Origin: Unio delphinus
Taxonomy: Eukaryota; Mollusca; Bivalvia; Unionida; Unionidae
NCBI GenBank assembly: GCA_029339505.1
Contig: JAQISU010000041.1
Coordinates: forward strand, 7,449,001 to 7,513,000
Reading direction: 5' to 3'
Length of the DNA: 64,000 nucleotides
The notes below the pieces were generated by a model that saw only the letters and a program-made list of their open reading frames with translations, was not told where the DNA came from and made no database searches. Position 1 is the stretch's first letter; each line of letters starts with the position of its first letter. A program made the position numbers and the translations under genes. Of this stretch, positions 54,801 through 60,800 are shown piece by piece.

Positions 54801-57800
54801 GTCTGGACAAGAGCCAAGCTTGAACATAAAGACTGTCCGGACAGGGGTGGAACACCCCTGGCCGCGGTTGCTTGCGAATACTCGTGCTGACTGTAATCTT
54901 CCTGGGTAGATCTATCGCCTAGATTGAGTAGATCGGAGACCCAGGAATTGTTCCATCTGAGAGGGGCAATCAGAACCATCTGACAGTTCTGACCCCTTAA
55001 CTTCTGGATTAATTTCAGTACCAAGACCGTGGGAGGGTAGGAGAATGACCACAACCCTTCCCAGCTGATTGATCGAGCATCCACAACCCAAGCTTCTGGG
55101 TCTAGAACCTGTGAGATGAAAGGTGGACAACTTGCGATTCCACCTTGTTGCAAAAGATCAATCATCGGACGTCCCCAAAGTGTGTCAATTGGAAGAAAGT
55201 CCGATTGATGGAGTGACCATTCTGTGTGAATGACTAGATAGAGTGTCAGCCAAGACATTGAGTCTACCAAGAATGTGTCTGAATTGTACATTGAGGTGGA
55301 GATTATCGAACCAATGTATAAACTGCCAGCTCAGATTGCACAGGTCTGGTGATTGGTGTCCCCATGTTTTGAGGCAAGGCACCACCACAAAGTTGTCTGA
55401 CATAATGAGGGCAGTTTGTAATAAGAGTTGATCCTGCCCGAAATGAAAGGCGTTGATGACAGCCGTTATTTCTGAAAGGTTGATGTGAAAAGGGCTCGCC
55501 CCTGGCACCCACGTGCCGCTGACAGTATCGAAGTCCGGTAACAGGTGGGCACCCCAACCGTAGGTACTAGTGGTGGAACATAATGTTATCCCCGCTTGGG
55601 GTATCTCCAGAGTAATCCTTGTGGACAGCCCACAGGGGTTGTGCCACTGACTCAAGAATGATCGTATCTCTGTCGTGAGCATGACTGTTTGATCGAAGGG
55701 ACTTGAAAAGGGCGAAATTACGCTAGTAACGTCCTTTGTAAAGGACGGCTGAGCGGAATCAAGTCTGCTGCCGCATTGAATAATCCGAGGATCTGCAACT
55801 CTCTTGCTAAATGCGCATCCTGTTGGAAACGGACTCTACGAATGCAATTATCTGGATGATCGCAAACTCGAGGAAGCCTTACCAGATTCAGATCGGGAGA
55901 AACTCCACACCCAGATGGACCAAAAATCCAGATTGGACAGAGATCAGACTTTATCCAATTCACGAGAAAGCCTATATGATGTAAAGTGATATAAGATCGT
56001 TTCTGCCTTTGAGCAGAGTAGAACTTGACAGATGTTTCTGGAGGATGTCGTCCAAATATACTGCCGACGCCATAGATGAAGTCGAGCGGAACAGGGTGAC
56101 GACGTAATCCATAACCTTGGTACTAGCCCAAGGGCTTAAGTTGAGGCCAAAAGGTATGACCTGGAACTGATAAACCGAGTCCCGACAAGCACAACGGAGA
56201 AATGTCCGCTACTCGTGGGATAGGGACGTGAAATGTGCGTCGGTCATATCTAGACTGACAGCATACCCGTCGGATGGTTTGATCACGCCATCGCCACATT
56301 GACTTTCAGGGTGGTTGAGGCGGCTCAGGTCGATGAACGGCCTCTGGATAAGAAACAGCCATGAATAAAACTCCAGCTATTGCAGGTTTATTAAGATATA
56401 AATATATATATATATATATATAAAGGCATCCTTCTCCCGGTCTGACGATACATCAATGAAGAGGGGAGAGGAGGACAAAGGAGGGATGGATAAATGAAGT
56501 CCCAAGTCCCTCCGAAATGACCTGAATCACCCAAATGTTTTAAGGTAATAAAGTGGTGCAGTGGTCCTGAAATTGCAGGTGGCGGCTGCCCACAGGTAGG
56601 CAGTCCGCTGGCGGTGGGCAGGGTATGTCAACGTCTAGAGTTAGGAGGCGTGAAGGCGGAGAAACTTTGGTTCTTACCGCCTCTGTATGGTTGCCGTCTA
56701 GCTTGATTAGACTGTTGACTCCCAGCATTGGGTTGGGATCTATATTACACATTTGATTATAAGGATCCCTTTTCCCCAGTCTGCCCATCATCCCTCCGCT
56801 GTGTCAGGGGATGATTGTTTCGAAACGCCTGCGAAAGTTGGGCGACGAGTTGGAGGGGCAGTTCCTGAGCTGCCTGCCTCCAAACTTTTTTAATTTTCCC
56901 CCAAAGTGTAAAGGTGTCCCAAACTGAGACATCCGTAAAATCCGAGTACGATGGGGCCTGCGCGACGTGGACCACCTACAGACGTCACGTCGTATCAGGT
57001 CGAAATCGGCAGAAGCAGTCAACGCATTGGTCATAGAATGGTGAGCTGCCCTGTTAACAACTCTAGCAATCCAGGCCTTCACTTCACAAGCATGGTCATG
57101 GCTGGATTTGCCTAGGGAGTTGGAATAAAAAATGGCTAGTGAAGTCAAGTCTAACAATGAAGACGTATCGACTACGTTTCGGACTAGCTTTGACGTGGCA
57201 TTTGAGATCAGTACTGAAGGCGTCTGATGGAGTTTTCGTACCAGCTACACTAGAACGTCGCTGGAAGTTAGCTTCCTGAACTTTTTTTTTTTTTTTTTTT
57301 TTTTTCTTTCTCGACTGGCGAAGAAGCAGGAAGGACATCGTCTCTTCCTCCTCATTCAAGATCTACAGGTGCCTGAATTGTGTAGTCTTGAGTGGCAGTA
57401 GGAGGTTTTGGGCATTCTGAAGTTCCCAACAACCTATAAATCTTTTATTCTGCGGCCGTGGCACTAAGCTCAGTCCGGTCCATGACCTGATCTGTGGACG
57501 GCTGAAAGTGTTTCGTCACACTCACTGTGTGCTGAGTCGTGTTCTGGTCAACTCAAGCATCCATTCGCAACGGAATTGTCATCATTTTTAATATAAATCT
57601 CCATAATGCTTGTGTAGTGCGTCCAGCACTGCGCGCCCATCTACCATTCGCTCAAAGGGAATGTTGGTTCTGGTACAGCTTGCATATCTGTACAGCATAC
57701 CAGGTGACCTAGATGACGCAATTCTGTCATAATTGACACTTTCACTAAATCTCCCTTGTGGAGAAGCCGTGAACATATGGACGGCCGGCACTAACGGCTG

Positions 57801-60800
57801 ATTGAACTGGCGAATGGTCGGCCTGAAAGTCCTGTTCTGGTAAAGCTGCCATATCTGGGTAGCGCATACCAAGTGGCATAGATAACTCAATTCCGTCATC
57901 TCTGATAATGTCACTAATTCTCCCTTGTTTTAAAATCACACCGTCACGTATTTGACGTGACGGGAGGTCTACACCGGCAATACCGACTGATTTGTCTGGT
58001 ATATGGTCGGCCGGAATGTCGGCTAAGGTCCGGCTATGACCGGCACCTGCCTCTCGAATGGTCTGATTGGACGGAGATTCATCTATAACATCTCTCTCAT
58101 GGTAGTGATATGTAACCAGTAGTACAGATTGACTGACGGGTACATCACTATAATCTCCGTAAATCCGATGTACAGCCGGTGCAGGTTGATGCCGGCTGGA
58201 CGACCGGTGCCATTTGGGCTGAACGGTCGTTGCCGGATGGACGGCCGGTGCCAGTTGATGCCGGCTGGAAGGTCGGCTGGACGACCGGTGCCATTTGGGC
58301 TGAACGGTCGTTGCCGGATGGACAGCCGGTGCCGGTTGATGCCGGCAGGAAGGTCGGCTGGACGACCGGTGCCATTTGGGCTGAACGGTCGTTGCCGGGT
58401 GGACGGCCGGTGCCTGTTGATGCAGGCTGGAAGGTCTGCTGGCCAGCCGGTGCCATATGGGCTGAACGGCTGATGCCTGTTGATGCAAGCTGGAAGGTCG
58501 GCTGGCCGTCCAATGACATTTGGGCTGGAAGGTCGGCTGGCCGTCCGGTGTCATTTGGACTGAACGGACGGTGCCGGATGTACGGCTAGTGCCGGTTGGT
58601 GCCGGCTGAAGTGCCGGCTGAACTGACGGTGTCGGCTGGACGGCCGGCGAAAGTGCATAATAAAATGGATAAAATTGATCCAGCATAGACTACATGTGTC
58701 TGGACTTACAGGCCCGAAAGCCATGCATGGACCTGCAGTGAAATTTACACCCACTGGGCAGCCTAAACCATGTCAACATAATTTCCTCCATTTCCACATT
58801 GCCAACACCCATTTTGCCATTCATGCCTTCGTTGTCGACTTTGCTACTGAAACGACAAAAGAAGAGAACAAAGCACAAATTAAAAAATTCAGCATATTAT
58901 TAATTCGATAATACTATAACCGTTACTAACGGAGTAGTCAAATTATTCCGTGCCATGTTAACTCTTAATAACCACACTAGTTATCGCCGTGAGCGTGTTG
59001 CAATGGGTCGTTCAAGACGAAGTCTACTGACACGAAAAAGATGATAAACAAAGCACATTTAGCAATTCAGCACGCTATTAAGTCGCTATTACCTAAACCA
59101 TAACTAACGGAGGAAGCGAAATGATTTAGTGTCTTATTTACACTAAGATGGCTTGGATTCATTGGAGGTCTAATTGTACGTGTTTTCACGTACAGCGAAG
59201 CTAAAAAACTAAAGAAGCGACACCTAGCGGGTAGCAAGGAGAGGTAAGGGGCAAGAGTTATTGCCCTTTGTCTATATGACATAGGAAAGACGAATTTTCG
59301 TCTTTTGGTAGGGCTGGATTCGCGAGGTAGCAGGCTAATATCCGTAAAGTAATGTGATCGGGGAACGTATTCAAAGGAGAAATATGTGATTCTTTTTTAT
59401 AACCTAAAGCATGAGTAATACCAGTGTCAGAAAAGTAGCTACTACATCCCACTTCCCACTAAAGTGGGGCAAACAAATTTGCGTAGTTTTAAAATTTATG
59501 CAGGATTCATACATCTTTACTGTGACAAAATTCAAGGACTTTATCCAATTTTTTCAAGGACCCCAATGCCCAGTGCACTTAAGGTACAGTTATCAATGGC
59601 CATCTACAGGATTAGTGAAAATGTTGTAATATCCTGACAAGAGGCTTCTTAATATCTTTGCAATAGGCTTGAGAATTTATAATAAAGAACAAGAAAAAAA
59701 AATCCTAGGAGAATAAAAAAATTTAAAAAATGAGGTTAGATCTTTATAAGAAGAACAAAAAAGACCCATTAGATTACATAGCAATTAAGGTACACTATGT
59801 TCAACAATTCTTTAAACTCCCAATTGGGGCTGAACACACACTTCCCTGGCATTTTGCTCCAAGTGAAATGGGTAAGCTCTAGCAGAAAAATACAAAGATA
59901 AATCTTCATGCCACATACATGTGTTTATCCTTTGGCGGGTATGAATGTGGTCTTCTGAATATTCGGTAGGAATCAGAATTTATACAGATTGCTCCAGTCC
60001 ACCTTCTTTTTCCGACTCACTTCATGAAAACACATTGGCCAACTTTGTATACAATGGATTTTCATAATTTATGCATGCCTAAAGTTGTCAGCAAGGTACA
60101 AAATTGATTTCTGGAATAACTTCAACACATGATATAATGCATTCATCTTAAAATTATCTGCTGAGCAAGTATGCCATGTGTCGCCGTGTCTAATATTTTA
60201 TATCTACTGTTGCATGATTACACATTGAAATTTAACAGGTACAATTACATGTAGATACAATTACAATGTGTAGAAACCAGCATTTCTATTAAAAGGCATA
60301 TGGCTATAATTTATGCCCAAAGATTGGTCACAACACCAAAAAAGTCAATAATAGACTTTCAGCAGATTTTTTTAAGTTTAGATCATACACTGAAAAACAT
60401 GAGCTTGGAAGTACAGTAAGAACAAATTGTGACCATTTTGTTTATGTTTTTCATTATCTTTTCTTTTATTTAGTTTGAACAGCTGATTCACCATGATTTA
60501 AGGTACAAAGATGTAGAAATTAAGTGCCAAGAAAGAATGATTGTTGGAAAAGATTTGCACACTTTTTAATGCTCTATATAATCAGGTCCTTGCGCAAATA
60601 AAAATATCTTATTTGTCACATATTGTAAACCACCCAATAGCAAACAGTTTTATTTTGATTACATGACATAATGGTTTAAAAGAAACTTTCAAATATTGAT
60701 CTGTTGAATAATTTTATAGTTTTCAAGAACCAAGGCTTATTTTCAATGACTTTTCAAGGATAAATCAAAATTCAAGTACTTTTCAAGAGAAAGGGAAAAA

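Larger units (their letters stand above)
53240..59385 (-). mobile_element. DIRS-type tyrosine-recombinase retrotransposon, structurally complete
   Basis: About 6.1 kb, clearly richer in G+C than its surroundings. It has inverted terminal repeats (53252-53440 and 59197-59385), an internal complementary region (53496-53590) and minus-strand remnants in the DIRS order: Pro-rich gag-like ORF (58686-57745), reverse transcriptase (about 56350-55950), RNase H (55682-55185), methylase-like segment and tyrosine recombinase (about 55150-53950). No integrase or LTRs are present. Frameshifts and stops in every coding part make this copy inactive. It sits antisense-neutral in the 15-kb intron, transcribed in the same direction as dynein. 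Confidence 0.92.

Noticed and set aside
58129..58589. Plus-strand frames of 114 and 136 codons
   Set aside because: Produced by the 81-bp tandem repeat, whose period keeps all frames open; the gag-like minus frame fits the element's direction.
53240..59385. LTR retrotransposon or retrovirus-like element
   Set aside because: Termini are inverted, not direct; no integrase, protease or envelope; recombinase and internal complementary region identify DIRS.
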